Positions 24,137 to 37,797 are shown, numbered from the stretch's first letter. The stretch: 64,000 nucleotides of DNA from Wurfbainia villosa (GCA_025175895.1 CM045988.1:94337137-94401136), one strand, 5' to 3'. Notes: generated by a model from the sequence alone, not told the origin. Made by a program: numbers and translations.

Positions 24137-26261
24137 AACCGTGGCCGGGAAAGATCGACGCATGCTTCCCCGTGAATTTGTTGATTCTTGATAGTGCTGC
24201 CACAGCTGGTGCCATGTTTTCATCGCTCGAGAATTTGTTTATTGGATGGAAGAATAAGGAAAGGTAAAACCTCACAAAATCCAACGAGATCGCAAGCAAT
24301 TTAACTCTCTTTTCCCAAGGCCTTCGTTTGGGTTCTTTCTATTGTCATTTTAAACTGTTTTTTTTTTTTGAACTTTTGTAATTATATAAACTCGTCAGTT
24401 TTTGCAACATTTCTTTCGTTATTTTGAAGAAACCATTGTCCAAATTATGCCCGACTGCAATGATTCGTATCTCATCTCTTTTTCCAATGTTTTTTTTTTT
24501 AAATTCATATGCACTGTGAGTTAGCACCAAGTTCCAGACTGAACCGGTGACAGTGAGCACCAAAATCTTGCTCATCTGTTAACGCCCTGAGCTTCATTTC
24601 ACCGTCTGCAAGGTCACATCCAAAGATGGTTTTTCTTTTCTTTGCCTTTTTTTTTTCTTTCTTTATTAAAGAACAATAATCTATGGAACTAATCTGATGC
24701 CAAATTGGTGGATGGAGAGTGACGATTTGATGGCCGCATTTAATTGAACGACTATAGAACTAGATGATGCAAGAATAGAAGTAAATTTGGCTTTAGCTAC
24801 CTCGCTCGGAAGACCCATTCTAATTTCTAATGAGAGTTCTTTAGTTATAGTTATTCTTGAAATTTTCAACATAACCTAACTTTGCATGACCCATTATTGA
24901 TCACAACAAATGAGGCACTCTCCATTTTTAAATTCGAAAATGTTATCGACGCTCATGGTCGAGCAGTTAGAGAATTTTTTGATAGTACATAAAGATAGAG
25001 GAGGGAGGGGAATAAAAGGTATAAAGCATGGCTAAAACTAAAGCGAATGCTTTATTCTCTTTCTTAGGTAAATCATAAATGTTGGCCACCCTTGAGCAGC
25101 CTCTCTCTTCACGTGCCAGATCACAAAAATTTGATGCCTCTTATTCAGCATAGAATTATAGATTAGGATACCATCGGAGTGTCCTGGATTAAATGACTAA
25201 TATTAACGATAAAATTATCACAAGAAATAAGGATCAATTTTTAAAAATTACAAAAAAAAATTAGAGTATCTATTCTTCTAACATACTAATTTTTGATTGG
25301 ATAAAAAATATAGCAATTTAGTAAAACGTCAAAGTTGAAATAAAATTGATCTATGTGACTGTGTATAAATTGTATTTTAAATTTATTTGACAAACGAATT
25401 AGTAAAATATCATTTATTTTCAAATTTAATAGGGTGAAATTATTGACTTGGCATTCGGATGCTTGATAACTAACTAATTTTTTGATAAAAAATAATTATA
25501 TTGATACTTTTTATAATGAGCAAAAAGGATTTGTTCAATTAAATTGCCACTTTAATTTCTTTAATGCAAATGATTAAATTTATTTTTAAGAATCAATATT
25601 TTGATTATTTTTTTTGTGTTTTGTTTAGTTGTCTTTTAGTAACAAATTACTGGATCTTAGGTAATATAAACTTGAGCTAAAGATCATTAGGTTAGAATTA
25701 TATATTTATATACTGGCACGTACACTTGAGGGAAAAGAGGTAACTAAGATATATATTTCAATAACAAATCTCATATTTATTTCTTGCCTAGTGTTTTGTC
25801 CGTCTAAGGCAATGTTAGAAAATGTCTATGTGCATTTAATTATTTATAACAAAGTTACTGCATTAAAAAGTTCATATAGACCTCTGTCGTATATATATTT
25901 TTTTAACTTTTAAAATCAATAGCATATATTTTAGGTAGTAACTCTACTTTCAAATGGTTTATTAAATAATTTTAACCTTAATTGTATAATGATAATTTTT
26001 ATCGAGTTTAAAATTTAAAATAAAATGGTAGTTTTGATATGAAATGTCACATTAAATATTTTGACCGAAGAGACTAAATAACAGTACATTTGTTAAATTT
26101 AAATTTCTACCATATAAATAATGGACTTCTAAAACTATGATAAAAATTCGTTTTAATACGACTTACGCGATTCATTAATTTATTTTAATCCAAAGTATTT
26201 AACGCCCATGTCTCTCTACGGGATAAATTTTTCATTCTTTTTTCTTTCCCATTTACTATAA
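24137..26261. other. AT-rich intergenic sequence, nothing recognised
   Basis: Long T-runs near 24360 and 24650 and AT-rich text to 26260. No gene supported. Confidence 0.5.
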
Positions 26262-26490
26262 AAAATTGAAATCGTTAATTTAGTTAGCGATTTTTATCGA
26301 TCTGTTTACGGTCATTGTGAGAGAAGTAAATGACAAATGATCATATGATTTTTGACGTGGTGACCAAGACATTTTAGGATCAGATGAATTTAAGAAAAAA
26401 TTTTAAATCTCTTTCGGAATCAATCAATGTCACTTTTCCAACCACAATTATATCTTAATCACCACGTCATCCTCGAAAGACTTTTCTTCC
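26262..26490 (-). mobile_element. old tRNA-type SINE copy
   Basis: On the plus strand it reads 'cgttaatttagttagcg', 'cattgtgagagaagtaaatg' and later 'ctttcggaatcaatc', then 'aatcaccacgtcatcc'. The first half matches the tail of the SINE at 169-386 and the second half matches the fragment at 1-145. Strongly diverged; no target duplication seen. Confidence 0.5.
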
Positions 26491-28194
26491 CCATCTAAAC
26501 AGAGGCTAAGGTGGGCATCAATTAATCGTTTCTCTTCTAGTGAACGGACCGAGTCATCACCTACGACACATCCATTTCCAGTGAAAATGCAGTTCTATGA
26601 CTTTTTTCCAGGGTTAACTTGATCTAGCTACTCGCATCAGGTCAATTTAAGGAATCAACGATCATTGGCTGCCACCTTGTTTCGACGTGCACGCCACTTC
26701 TCGGTTACTCTTTTTGATCGGGAAAACGAAGTCGAAGAAAGGCGATATCTGGGCAGAACTAAATGAAGACTTTAATATTAAAAGGGGCCGGGTTTTTTTT
26801 TTTCCGCCCGAATACTTGGTTCATTATAATAGTTTTGAGATATTTTTCATTTATTATATCCGAAGAGTTATATTTTACAATTCAATCAAAATCGTCAACT
26901 TGAATTTAATCTAATTTAGATACTCTTCGAAACGATATCCTAGCTATATATCTCAATAATTGATCTGTCCACTTTGACTTAGCAAGGGGAAGCTAGATGC
27001 CCGTTCGTGAGGGACCATCTCCATCTCGTAACACTGATTTGGATGTCGTCGATAAGATTCTCACTATGCATGACGTGTCCCCAGCTATATCTCGCACGCA
27101 CGCAAGCACGCTGCAAGATGTTCAAATTATAAAAAGTAAAATACAAGATGGGAACGACTTGCAAGAAACCTTCAAGCGAATTAATATATTCCGCATAGAG
27201 AGCTAGCAAAGCAAAGAGTGGCGGAAGTAATAAACCAGTGGGAGGGATAAGTGAGTCACACTCACAAATGCAAGAAAAAAGATGAGATTATGAGCGAAAT
27301 TTGTCCAGCTTAATTAATAGTCCGATGACGTACAAAAATGATGTATTACGTACATTTTCCTCTGGCCAGCTTAATAATATATGAGTCTGCAGTTCTGGGC
27401 CATAGGGATATTTGTGATGGATTAGAATGCGACGGGGGAGAATTTGTGACCCTACTTCTCTGTGCTTTAGATATTCGAATTCCATATACAATAAAGCAGA
27501 TGATTGTATGGTCGATCGAGATCGTGTGCATATTTCTAATCTATTTGAAATTTGTGGAGGCCCACTTGGCCCAATATGTGCAACGATGCTCAATTATTCA
27601 CGTAAATAATTCATGTAGTTATTATATATAGTTTCCGGGAAAGCTATAAACTACAAATTGTAACTTAGCTTTTAATTGAGGTATTACTTAATTTTATGGT
27701 TCTACTTATTATATACTACGAAGACACATCTTTTAAGTTTGAATGGCAAATCGTTTGAATATAGAAATTTGTCTTCTTTTTTCTCGCTAGGCTCGGCTTC
27801 AATTCTCAGCTATCAAGGACCAACGGAAAATAAATACGTAAGTACGTACGAGCCTAAATCGCCGCGGCAACAATGGCAAAAAGCTAGTCGCGACCGGCAG
27901 AGAAGACAGGAATACCATGTTTTCGAGAGAATTGAGCAGGAGAAGTCAAGTTTTTGAGATAGGATCGAGTAGGAACTTAGTACGCAATGGGAGAAATGAG
28001 GGTGTGATATGCAGAAAATGAAATATTTTTTATTTATGAGAAAATAGAAAAATATATTTAATTTGTGTTTTTCATTTTCGTTTTTTAGAAAATGAAAAAG
28101 TGTTTTCCAAAAAATTAGAAAATGTAGAAAAAATATTTTCCGAAAAATAAAAAAAAGACAGAAAAAGAAAAAAAAAAAACGGAGAAGACTTAAA
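26491..28194. other. intergenic, nothing firmly recognised
   Basis: No gene supported. A single unit related to the following 60-bp repeat appears at about 27910-28000, and a run of A-rich 'gaaaaatattttcc' text at 28070-28170 has local inverted symmetry. Confidence 0.4.
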
Positions 28195-28490
28195 TCAAAC
28201 GCAGTCAGTTTTCCATACAGGATTGAGTAGGATCCTAATCTACGATGGAAGAAATCAAGAAGGCCAAGTTTTTGAGACGAAATTAGTAGAAATCTAATCG
28301 GGCGATGGGAGAAATCATGAAGGCCAAGTTTTCGAGACAAGATTGAATAGGAACCGAGTCCACGAGAAGAGAAGTCATGAAGGCTAAGTTTTCAAGATGA
28401 AATTGAATTGGAATCTAGTTCGCGATGGGAGAAGTCGTGAAGGTCAACTTTTCGAGACGGGATTGAATAGGAACCTACTCCGCTCCAATG
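28195..28490 (+). repeat. 60-bp tandem repeat, about 4.5 copies
   Basis: Units marked by 'aaggccaagttttcgagac' begin near 28259, 28319, 28379 and 28439, an exact 60-bp spacing, with a partial unit before. Copies differ by scattered substitutions. Confidence 0.8.
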
Positions 28491-29377
28491 CAATGTCACT
28501 CATACGGGCCTTCTTCAATGTCATCGTCATCGGTGCAACCACAACGTCATACAGTAAAAATATAATAATATTCATGTTAAATATTTGTCTAGATCAATTT
28601 TTTGATTTAATAAAGAGTAATAAATTATGAAAAATTTTATCCAAATGCAATAGTTCATTTGTACATAGAAAGTCAAAAATACAATGAGATTTTTTATACC
28701 TGTTAATAATTGATCCCAATAACTCATGTGATATGTATTGCAACCAACTGCGTCGCGTCAATCCATGAGACTGCAGGCCGAAATTATATAGATCTTTTTA
28801 TTATTAAATTAAATCGATAAATAGCTAGAATATATATATTTTTTAATTTCTCAATCAATTAATTGAATTGCGGATTAATCAATTTTCGAAGAAATCAATT
28901 GACTATTGAATAGTTTATTGATATTTTCAATTTAATTTATTTTTTTTTTAAGTTTTAAAATCAAACAAATTGAAATAATTAATATTTTTTACAAAAAATA
29001 TTAAAATTTTGAATCAATCAAAATAAACTTTAGATTTCAATAAATTAATTCGATTTAATTGATATTCAAGGTCCGTACCACTCCGAAGCTGACCGACCAA
29101 GTCCAGTTCTCAAATAGAAAATTTTTAAGATGGAATTAAGTGTTAAAGGTCTTTTTTTCTCATTATTAATTAATAGAATGTATATGTAGCTAATTGAATA
29201 GCTGATGAAATTATGCACGAGTTTAGCCATTCATAAATTTTTTGTGTCGGTTGAAATTTGTGAACAAATGGAAAGTTTTTTTTTTTTTTAAGATGACCAC
29301 AAAAAGACATCGAAAAGAAGTCATCAACGACAAGTTGAACTCAAGACCATAAATGTTATAATAGCCAAATTAAATTC
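28491..29377. other. AT-rich intergenic sequence, nothing recognised
   Basis: Non-coding AT-rich flank before the palindromic elements. Confidence 0.45.
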
Positions 29378-31623
29378 GGCAATTTACCAAACACAGTTCC
29401 TAAAGTTTCGAAATGCCCAAAACGCGTAGCATGGTTTCAGATTTACCAAATCACGCACCTAATTTCACTTTTACCCTCCTCCACAAACAGATCGCAATTT
29501 AATGATGAGAGAATTTTCACATCCAGTCACTACCTAAATTCGAACATTTAACGTAGTCTTTGGAATTCAAATCCCAGCACCACCTTTTTTTTTATCTGAT
29601 TTCTAATTTATATCGGTCTGATTTCTGAAATATTACTGTGAATACCTAATAAAACCTCGAATATCAAAAATTTTGGCCACGGATACACAGAGGGACACTA
29701 CTCAAACTTAATGGACTGGATTGGATCGAAAAGAAGTGAATAAGACCATCAATGGGTTTGACCGAACCCATCATGGACTTGTAGAAGTCCAAATTTCAAA
29801 TCTTGACATGTGATCAAAGATCTTACTGATATGAATTTTGATATGAGAAACTTAGTTTTAATCCTCCTATCTCCCAATTTTAACTTGTGTCGAAAAAAAT
29901 GGATCAAAATTAAGAAATCGATGGAAGATAGTGATAGTGTGTCGAATTGCGATTCCAGACTACGTGTCGAATTGGAATTTCGGCCACGGTTCTGGATTGG
30001 AATTCCCAAAGACACATGGTGTTGCAGGATTCTAACACTATTGTGTCTTTGGAATTCCAATCCAAGATTACAGCCGTGCCGAAATTCCAATTCAAGATTA
30101 CATTGCCGAATTGTAAATTTCAGCACCACAATAAAAAATCCACTGCATGCGATGGACGCAGGGTTTCACATAACAACAAGAATCTGTTTTAAACATAATC
30201 AGTACACTCAAACAATAGATGAAAATCACTTCATAAAGATAAATTTTGCAAGTACGAGGTGCATATTTGTCTGTAATTTCAATCATAAAGGATGAGTAGT
30301 GGATTTTCTATCGTGGTGCTGAAATTTACAATTCAAAGACTATCGCAGCTTGGAATTGAAATTTCCAGAAAAACACAATCCAGAGTGCAAGCATGAAATC
30401 ATTCAAAGAATAGGATAGCAGGAACATAATGCACAGCTGATCATTTAAACAATGTCGATAAATTAAGCCTTTTTGAGGAAAGTTACTTCCTCTTTCTTGT
30501 CACTATATTTTCTCCCTCTTTTTTTTTTGCTTTTGTTTAGCCAGTCAGTTTAGCCCTTGCAGCCCTGATACAAGCTAAAGAAAAAATGAGCAAGAATCAG
30601 TGAGTATCAAACATCACTTCATCTAGTTGCTCAAGATCTTGGGTTCATGTTTTTGCCATTCAACATCCGGTCGTGCTTATTTGCAATCATAAGGGATGAG
30701 TAGTTCTTTGCTAGTTTTGTTCATGCTCCCTTTGATTCATTTTCGAGACTTTAGACAAAATCGCTTGAAATTTCGATCATAAGGGATGAGTAGTGGATTT
30801 TCTATCGTGGTGCTGAAATTTACAATTTCGGACCACCAGTGTCGAATTGTAATTTCAAAGACCACGTGCTTCGAATTGAATTTCGGACATCGTGTCTTGG
30901 ATTGGAATTCCCAGACTACAACGGTGTTGGAATCCTCGCAACACCATTGTGGTCGGAATTCCAATCCAAAGATTACATCGGGAATTCCAATCAAGACTAC
31001 ACTGAAAATTCCATTTCAAGATTGCGGTGCCGGAATCGCAATTCCAAAGACCACTATCATTATCTTCCATCGCTTTCTTAATTTTCGACCATTTTTTCGG
31101 ACACAAGTTAAAATTGGGAGATAGGAGGATTAAAACTAAGTTTTCGACATATCAAAAATTCATGTTGTAAGATCTTTCATCTATGTAAAGATTTGAAATT
31201 TGGATTTCTGTCCATCAATGGTTTCACCAAAACTCATCATGGTCTTATTCACTTCTTTTTCGATCCAATCCAAGTCCATTAAGTTTGAGTAGTGTCCCTC
31301 TGTGTATCCGTGGCCAAAATTTTTGATATTCGAGGTTTTATTAGGTATTTACAGTAATATTTCAGAAATCAGACCGATATAAATTAGAAATCAGATAAAA
31401 AAGGTGGGTAGGTCTTTGGGATTTGAATTCAATGCTGGCGTTTAGATAGGATTGGAATTTAGGTAGTGGCTTGGATCGTGAAAATTCTCTAAATCGTTAA
31501 ATTATGCGGATCATTTGATGGGAGGGGTAAAAGTGAAATTAGGTGCGCGATTTGGTAAATCTGAAACCATACTACGCGTTTTGGGCATTTCGAAACTTTA
31601 GGAACTGTGTTTGGTAAATTGCC
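29378..31623. mobile_element. foldback-like palindromic element, copy 1
   Basis: The left arm from 'ggcaatttaccaaacacag' (29378) is repeated inverted up to 31623. Arms are about 750-820 bp and share 'cgaaatgcccaaaacgcgta', 'gatacacagagggacactac' and 'atcctcctatctcccaattt' in mirror order. The centre of about 680 bp includes a segment also found inverted in copy 2. No transposase is encoded. Inner arm parts are dense in small 'ggaattcc' and 'gtggtgctg' motifs. Structure fits a long-terminal-inverted-repeat (foldback or Mutator-like non-autonomous) element; superfamily not established because no clear target duplication was found. Confidence 0.8.
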
Positions 31624-32185
31624 GGTGTTTATATATGCACCTTGATAGCCCAATTATAAAGAGGCTTTGAAGTAAAAAAGAAGAAGTATTTCTTTTGTTT
31701 CTGAACAAAATCTGCTAACCAGCCCAAAATCTCACCGCTGCGACTTTGGCTAATCGTATTTATTTCAATCGATTTAATACATCTAATATTTTCATACTCT
31801 AATTATCCGCAAATTCAATCTCCCTTGGTTTGTCGAATAAGGTTTGACTCGCGTCAAAATTGACAAATATAAAAACAATTTGGATAGGCCATAAATTTGA
31901 TTACATTTTTTTTTATGAAAAAATCAATCTATTTTTCAAAATACATACACATTTGACCTTCAAAAAACCCTCTCCATATTATCTCGTGTTAAACAAAAAT
32001 AGTCGCATTGTTGAAATTGCATACACACTTTTTAAATCCTTCTTTATTATAAGAGATTGTGGGGAAGGTCTAAGTGAAAGTGAAGGGGTTAGTCTAATGA
32101 TAATTGAGAGCTACTTTTGCTTTTTTCATCAATTTACATAAGTATATATAGATTGGCACAACAAGACCATTATAAAATTTAATTC
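31624..32185. other. spacer between the two palindromic elements
   Basis: About 560 bp of AT-rich unique-looking DNA with no gene. The repeat 'atagcccaattataa' shortly after 31650 resembles 'atagccaaattaaa' just before 29375 and might mark the true ends of copy 1. Confidence 0.4.
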
Positions 32186-33881
32186 GACAATTTACCAAAC
32201 ATAGTTCCTAAAGTTTCGAAATGCCCAAAACGCGTAGCATGGTTTCAGATTTACCAAATCGCGCACCTAATTCCACTTTTACCCCTCCCATCAAACAGAT
32301 CTGCAATTTAATGATGAGAGAGAATTTTCATGCATCCAAGCCACTACTGGAAATTCTGAACCATCTAAACGTGGTGCTGGGAATTCAAATCCCAGCACCA
32401 CCTTTTTTTTTTATCTGATTTCTAATTTATATCGGTCTGATTTCTGAAATATTACTGTAAATACCTAATAAAACCTCGAATATCAAAAATTTTGGCCACG
32501 GATACACAGAGGGACACTACTCAAACTTAATGGACTTGGATTGGATCGAAAAAGAAGTGAATAAGACCATCAATGAGTTTTGACCGAACCCATCACGGAC
32601 TTAGAAGTCCAAATTTCAAATCTTTACATAGACTGAAAGATCTTACAACATGAATTTTTGATATGTCGAGAAAACTTAGTTTTAATCCTCCTATCTCCCA
32701 ATTTTAACTTGTGTCGAAAAAAAATGGTACTGAAAATTAAGAAACTGATGGAAGATAATGATAGTGGGTGAATTGATTCGACCACCGCAAGTCAATTAGA
32801 ATTTTCGGACCACCGCTGTCGGGATTAATTCCCAGACCATCTGTCGATTGGAATTCCCAGCACCACAATGGTGTTGCAGGGATTCCAACACTTTGAATGA
32901 TCAGCTGTGCACTACAGTGGTGCTGGAATTGTAAATTTCAGCACCACGATAGAAAATCCACTACTCATCCTTTATGATTGAAATTACAGACAAATATGCA
33001 CCTCGTACTTGCAAAATTTATCTTTATGAAGTGATTTTCATCTATTGTTTGAGTGTACTGATTATGTTTAAAACAGATTCTTGTTGTTATGTGAAACCCT
33101 GCGTCCATCGCATGCAGTGGATTTTTTATTGTGGTGCTGAAATTTACAATTCCAAAGATTATCGCGGCAGGCTGGAATTGGAATTTCAGACCCAGTCGAT
33201 GAATTCCCAAAGACCACAATAGTGTCGAATCCTCGCAACACCATCGGGTGCCGAATTCCAATCCCGATTGACAGCGATGGTCTTTGGAAATTCCAATTCA
33301 TTACGCTGTGCCGGAATCAGAATTCCGACCTCTTCCATCAGTTTCTTAATTTTGATCGTACCATTTTTTTCGACCTGAGTTAAAATTGGGAGATAGGAGG
33401 ATTAAAACTAAGTTTCTCGACATATCAAAAATTCATATTGTAAGATCTTTGATCTATGTCAAGATTTGAAATTTGGACTTCTCTAAGTCCATCGATGGGT
33501 TCGGTCAAAACCCATTGATGGTCTTATTCACTTCTTTTCGATCCGATCCAAGTCCATTAAGTTTGAGTAGTGTCTGTCTGTGTATCGTGGCCAAAATTTT
33601 TGATATTGAGGTTTTATTAGGTATTCACGGTAATATTTGAAATCGAGATATAAATTAGAAATCGGATAAAAAGATGGTCTTTGGATTTGAATTCAAACGC
33701 GTTTAGATGGTTCGAATTTCGAGTGACTCGGATGCATGAAAATTCTCTCTCATCATTAAATTGCAGATCTGTTTGACGGGAGGGGTAAAAGTGGAATTAG
33801 GTGCGTGATTTGGTAAATCTGAAACCATGCTACGCGTTTTGGGCATTTCGAAACTTTAGAAACTGTGTTTGGTAAATTGCC
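32186..33881. mobile_element. foldback-like palindromic element, copy 2
   Basis: Same terminal text as copy 1 ('caatttaccaaaca' at the left, 'tttggtaaattgcc' at the right). Arms of about 750 bp surround a centre of only about 175 bp (32945-33120), which is the reverse complement of part of copy 1's centre (30130-30300). No coding capacity. Arms are near but not perfect inverted copies. Confidence 0.8.
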
Positions 33882-34095
33882 GTATAAACACTCGTAATGA
33901 CAATCAAGCTTTTGTTATAATGTTAATATTTATGATCTCACTCACATCTAATCTAGGGTACATTCAACGTTAAGGGGCAAATGAAATAAGCTCAACATAA
34001 TCTCCGCTACTTCCTATTGGTTCGCAATCTCCCTCCTTTATCCCAAACCTCTTGAGTTCATTTCTATTAGCACCTCCGGGTGCAACGCATTCATA

Positions 34096-34300
34096 GGTCA
34101 ATAGATAAATTTGCATAATAGATAAGGATTAATATCGAAGACAATCTAAAATTATATTCCAAACTCAGATGATTATTCATTGTCTTACCAATTACGTCCA
34201 CAGACATAGTTCTTCCGTGATTTACTCCTTCTTAAATTTTAGGAGCCAGGACAAAGAGATCGTTAAATTGACGATTTCAATCTTTTAATTGGTTGAAGTC
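34096..34300 (+). mobile_element. old tRNA-type SINE copy
   Basis: The 3' half 'cgtgatttactccttc' followed by 'cgttaaattgacgatttcaa' matches the family tail, and 'ggattaatatcg' stands where box B is expected. Diverged and without clear target repeats. Confidence 0.45.
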
Positions 34301-35691
34301 ATTTTGACTGGATTGCTTTTTTGACTCATGGTACGTTGCGAATTTGTATGCTCAAGCACCCAAGGAGGGGCTGATAAAAATTGAAGTGGAAAATGAGGGA
34401 GGAAAAATAAATTTAGCGTTAAAAAAGTACGCAGAGTACGCATTTGGCTTCATTCAGAGGTTCGAAGAATCGGAGGATTTTAAAAGTTTGATCTGTTATA
34501 ATTAGGGCTGAGAAGAAAAAAAAAGAGAAGATAATTGGGATAAAATATATTTTTTTTTATTAAGATTTCAAATTATCATGATTTCATATGACAGAGCATC
34601 AAACAATCAGTGTCTGTAGAAGAAATACGCAGTTAAGAAATACTTGGAATTGCTTGCTCGTATAAGTTAATTCCTTCCAAATAATTGATAATTAACCGAT
34701 GATTCATGAAAAAAAAAGGAATAAATTGTATAAGAATATTCCTTCCATTTAAAGTTTATACAACATAGAAACACTGCTTTTATACATTGTGCTTGCTGAT
34801 CTACGAAGACAGATTGGTGGCAGCCTTGGCCGTTAAGCAAATAAACGGCCATCGAGATCGATCCTTTGCTTTACTCCACAGTCACCTTGGCCACGTCTCG
34901 TGTCATGCCCGCCCGCAAAAAACTATTATTATTCTGGAATTATTAAAAGAAAAGCCAAAAAAGTGGTAAAAAGTATTTAAAAAAAAAACAAAAACAAAAT
35001 GAAAGACAAAACGACAAGCGACGTTACGTCGGGAAACCGTAACAATGATATTACAAAATAATACTTAAAATGTAATTACTTTATTCTCTTTAACCCAAAA
35101 CAATAATAAATATAATCTCTTCGTTCTCTCACGCAGTTATTATAAATTTATAATAATGGGTAACAAATTAATTAATCCTCCAGTTTATTTTATTTTATTT
35201 TTGTGGAAACACATAGGATCCATTATTTTGACTACGTACGTGGCAACTTGAATTTTTTGTTTAAGGTTATTGTTTTTGAGCAAAAATTGTATTGATAAAT
35301 AAAAAAGTAAGTGGGTTACGAATTTAAAAACAGAAAGAAAAAGAAGTTTAACTTAAATAATCAAAACTAGAGATAATTATCCCGAAGCGAGCGACTGAGG
35401 CTAAGAATCGGCGAGCGGTTCTTTGCGTTTCGACCTTTTGCAAGGGGCATCCCATGTCCAACCCTCCCCATCCACGTGTGACGATCTCGACTCTTCGTTT
35501 ATTCTCGACGTGATCATCGAAATCAATCGAGAATTTTGTCCGTTGGATTCCAATCGGAAGGATTGAAATTATTCGGCGGACCCGGGAAGATCTCAGTATT
35601 GGCATGCTAGCCGACACCATACATGGGATGCCAGGACGTTTGACGGAGACTTAACGGAACGTCGGCGCCGTCTTCTCCAGCCGTTATGTGG
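34301..35691. other. intergenic, upstream region of the ARM gene
   Basis: AT-rich to about 35370, then less AT-rich toward the gene. No gene supported. Confidence 0.45.
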
Positions 35692-35698
35692 TATATAA
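35692..35698 (+). promoter_or_regulatory. TATA box of the ARM-repeat gene
   Basis: TATATAA in 'gtggtatataagggg' lies 47 bp upstream of the ATG at 35745, implying transcription start around 35725 and a leader of roughly 20 nt. Confidence 0.65.
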
Positions 35699-35744
35699 GG
35701 GGAGCTACCCCCCTTTGCTGCTCTAGCGAGGGGAAGGCGACGGC

Positions 35745-37797
35745 ATGGCGGCACCGGAGGTTGGACTTGCAGGCGAGCTGGATGAGGTCGCGAAGATTAT
35801 GGAGCAGATCAGGTCGGAGGACGAGGCGTGCAGGATCGCCGCGGCCAGGGAGATCAGGCGGCTGACGAAGACGTCGTCGAGGCACCGGAGGCAGCTCGCC
35901 GGCGCCGTCGTTCCCCTCGTGTCGATGCTTCGGTCTCTAAGCTCGGACTCTGGTGAAGCCGCCATCCTAGCCCTTGTGAATCTCGCCGTCAAGGACGAAA
36001 GGTTCGAGCTTTAATGCTTTGAGGCAGGAAAGATGATTCCTTTACATGTAAACTTGTGCTTCTCTAATGAATTTTCTTTGTGGTTGCCTCCTTTCGCTAA
36101 TTAGCGAGGAAAATTTCAGTTCTTGTTTTCCCTCTCTTGCAGTCACCTCCCTCTTTTCACTGTACAGTATATGTGCCCAAGTTGTAGAATGACTCCTGAC
36201 CTTCTCTGTTACTCTGTTTAATATTCATAACTAAATTATATGATTATTGGTTGGGGGCTAATTGATCTGGTGACTGATTCGAACTCCTACAGATTATTAT
36301 ATTTTTTAATATTTTCTATAGAAATAAGTTGATTGTGGAAATCTTAACCAAACAAAGAAAAGTTGTGACGACACTGGATCTCGGGTGTAGTTTCTTTTGC
36401 TGGATTTTTATTCAGGGCTATATGAAAATGGGAAGTGTTTAGTTACGCAGTTTTAGAAATTCGTTAATGCCTTGTTAATTAATGTCGGCATGCTACAGTT
36501 TTGATCATCTAGTGTTTAATCACAAGCTGGAATTTATTATGCCACTTTAAGGATTGTTACCCAATCTTTCTAACCATCAATTTCTTCAAAAGAAAATGGC
36601 AACATAACTAAGCCTGCAAGTGGTATGTTGTTCCAGAGTTTGCTTTTTCCTTGACAATTTTCCTTTATACTAATTAATACTCTACCATTATCTTGAGTGC
36701 TATGCGCTTCCAAATCGAGATAGAAGCAAAACATCAGAATGGTTTTAGCTTGAAATTTGCTTACTTGCTCTAATAAGTGTGCTTATGTTTATCTTTTGTA
36801 AAATTGTAATGAAGCACGTTTTTGAACGTCAAAATTTACTGAAGTGTAACCGGGGTAAGGGAGACCTTTTTTTTTCTTCCTGGTTTCGAACTAAAGCATT
36901 TATGACAGTCGCTGGTTGTGAATTTGTTCCTTATATGACTTGTTTTTCTGGTAAATTTGAATTTCTGGTTGCAGAAACAAAACCAAAATTGTGGAAGTTG
37001 GAGCTCTGGTTCCACTACTTCACTTCTTGCAATCAACAAATTCTAGCTTACAAGACTATGCCACTGCAGCACTCCTCACCCTCTCGGCTTCCTTCCCCAA
37101 CAGACCTAGTATCAGTAACTCCGGTGCCCTTCCTCTCCTGATCAAAATCCTTGTGGATGGCAATCCACAAGCCAAGATTGATGCTCTCATGGCAGTCTAC
37201 AATCTTTCGACAATATCTGAAAACCTCAGCATCATTCTGCCGCTGCACCCTATTCCTCCTTTGTTATGTTTGCTAAAAAGCTGCAGAAAGTCATCCAAGA
37301 TCGCTGAAAAGTGCAGCGCACTCTTGGAATTGTTGGTGAGTTTTGAGGAAGGAAGGGCTGCTTTGACAGCTGCAGAAGCCGGCGTGCTCACCATTGTCGA
37401 GGTGCTAGAAGAAGGCTCACTTCGGAGTCGAGAACATGCAGTAGGAATCCTCCTCACACTATGCGAGAGCGACCAGTGCAGATACAGAGACATCATACTC
37501 AAAGAAGGTGCAATTCCTGGCCTTCTTGAGCTCACCATTCAGGGGACCCCAAAGTCTCAAGTGAAGGCTCACTTGCTGCTTCAGCTACTGCGAAGCTCGC
37601 GATCAAAAAGATCGGAATTGCAAGCCGGCACCTTCGATAGCATTGTTTGCAACATAGTGTCCAAGATGGATGGCGGCGAGCAGATGGGAAAGGCAAAGAA
37701 GATGTTGGCAGATATGATAAAGGTGAGCATGGAGCAAAGCTTGAGGCATTTGCAGCAGAGGGCCTTTGTGGGCAATGGTCCAAATAAACCGCCCTAA
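35745..37797 (+). CDS. armadillo-repeat protein (PUB/U-box-like ARM superfamily, no U-box)
   Basis: Two exons, 35745-36001 and 36975-37797, splice in frame (AG|A gives Arg) to 359 aa; the 973-bp intron has GT-AG borders. After a short N-terminus (about 20 aa) the whole protein is helical ARM repeats, with phrases such as VVPLVSMLRS, AILALVNLAVKDERNK, GALVPLLHFLQS and GALPLLIKILVDGNPQAK. The end has GKAKKMLADMIKVSMEQS and LRHLQQRA, typical of the roughly 355-aa plant ARM proteins annotated as 'U-box domain-containing protein 4-like'. No U-box precedes the repeats, so ubiquitin ligase activity is not expected; a protein-binding scaffold role is likely. The ATG follows a good TATA box. Confidence 0.9.

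Noticed and set aside
29749..33301. Several ORFs of 80-160 aa in the palindromic region
   Set aside because: They follow the inverted repeats, appear in matching form on both strands and show no domain.
35745..36001. U-box E3 ligase domain in the ARM gene
   Set aside because: The first exon encodes only a short leader and ARM-type helices; no U-box residues are visible.
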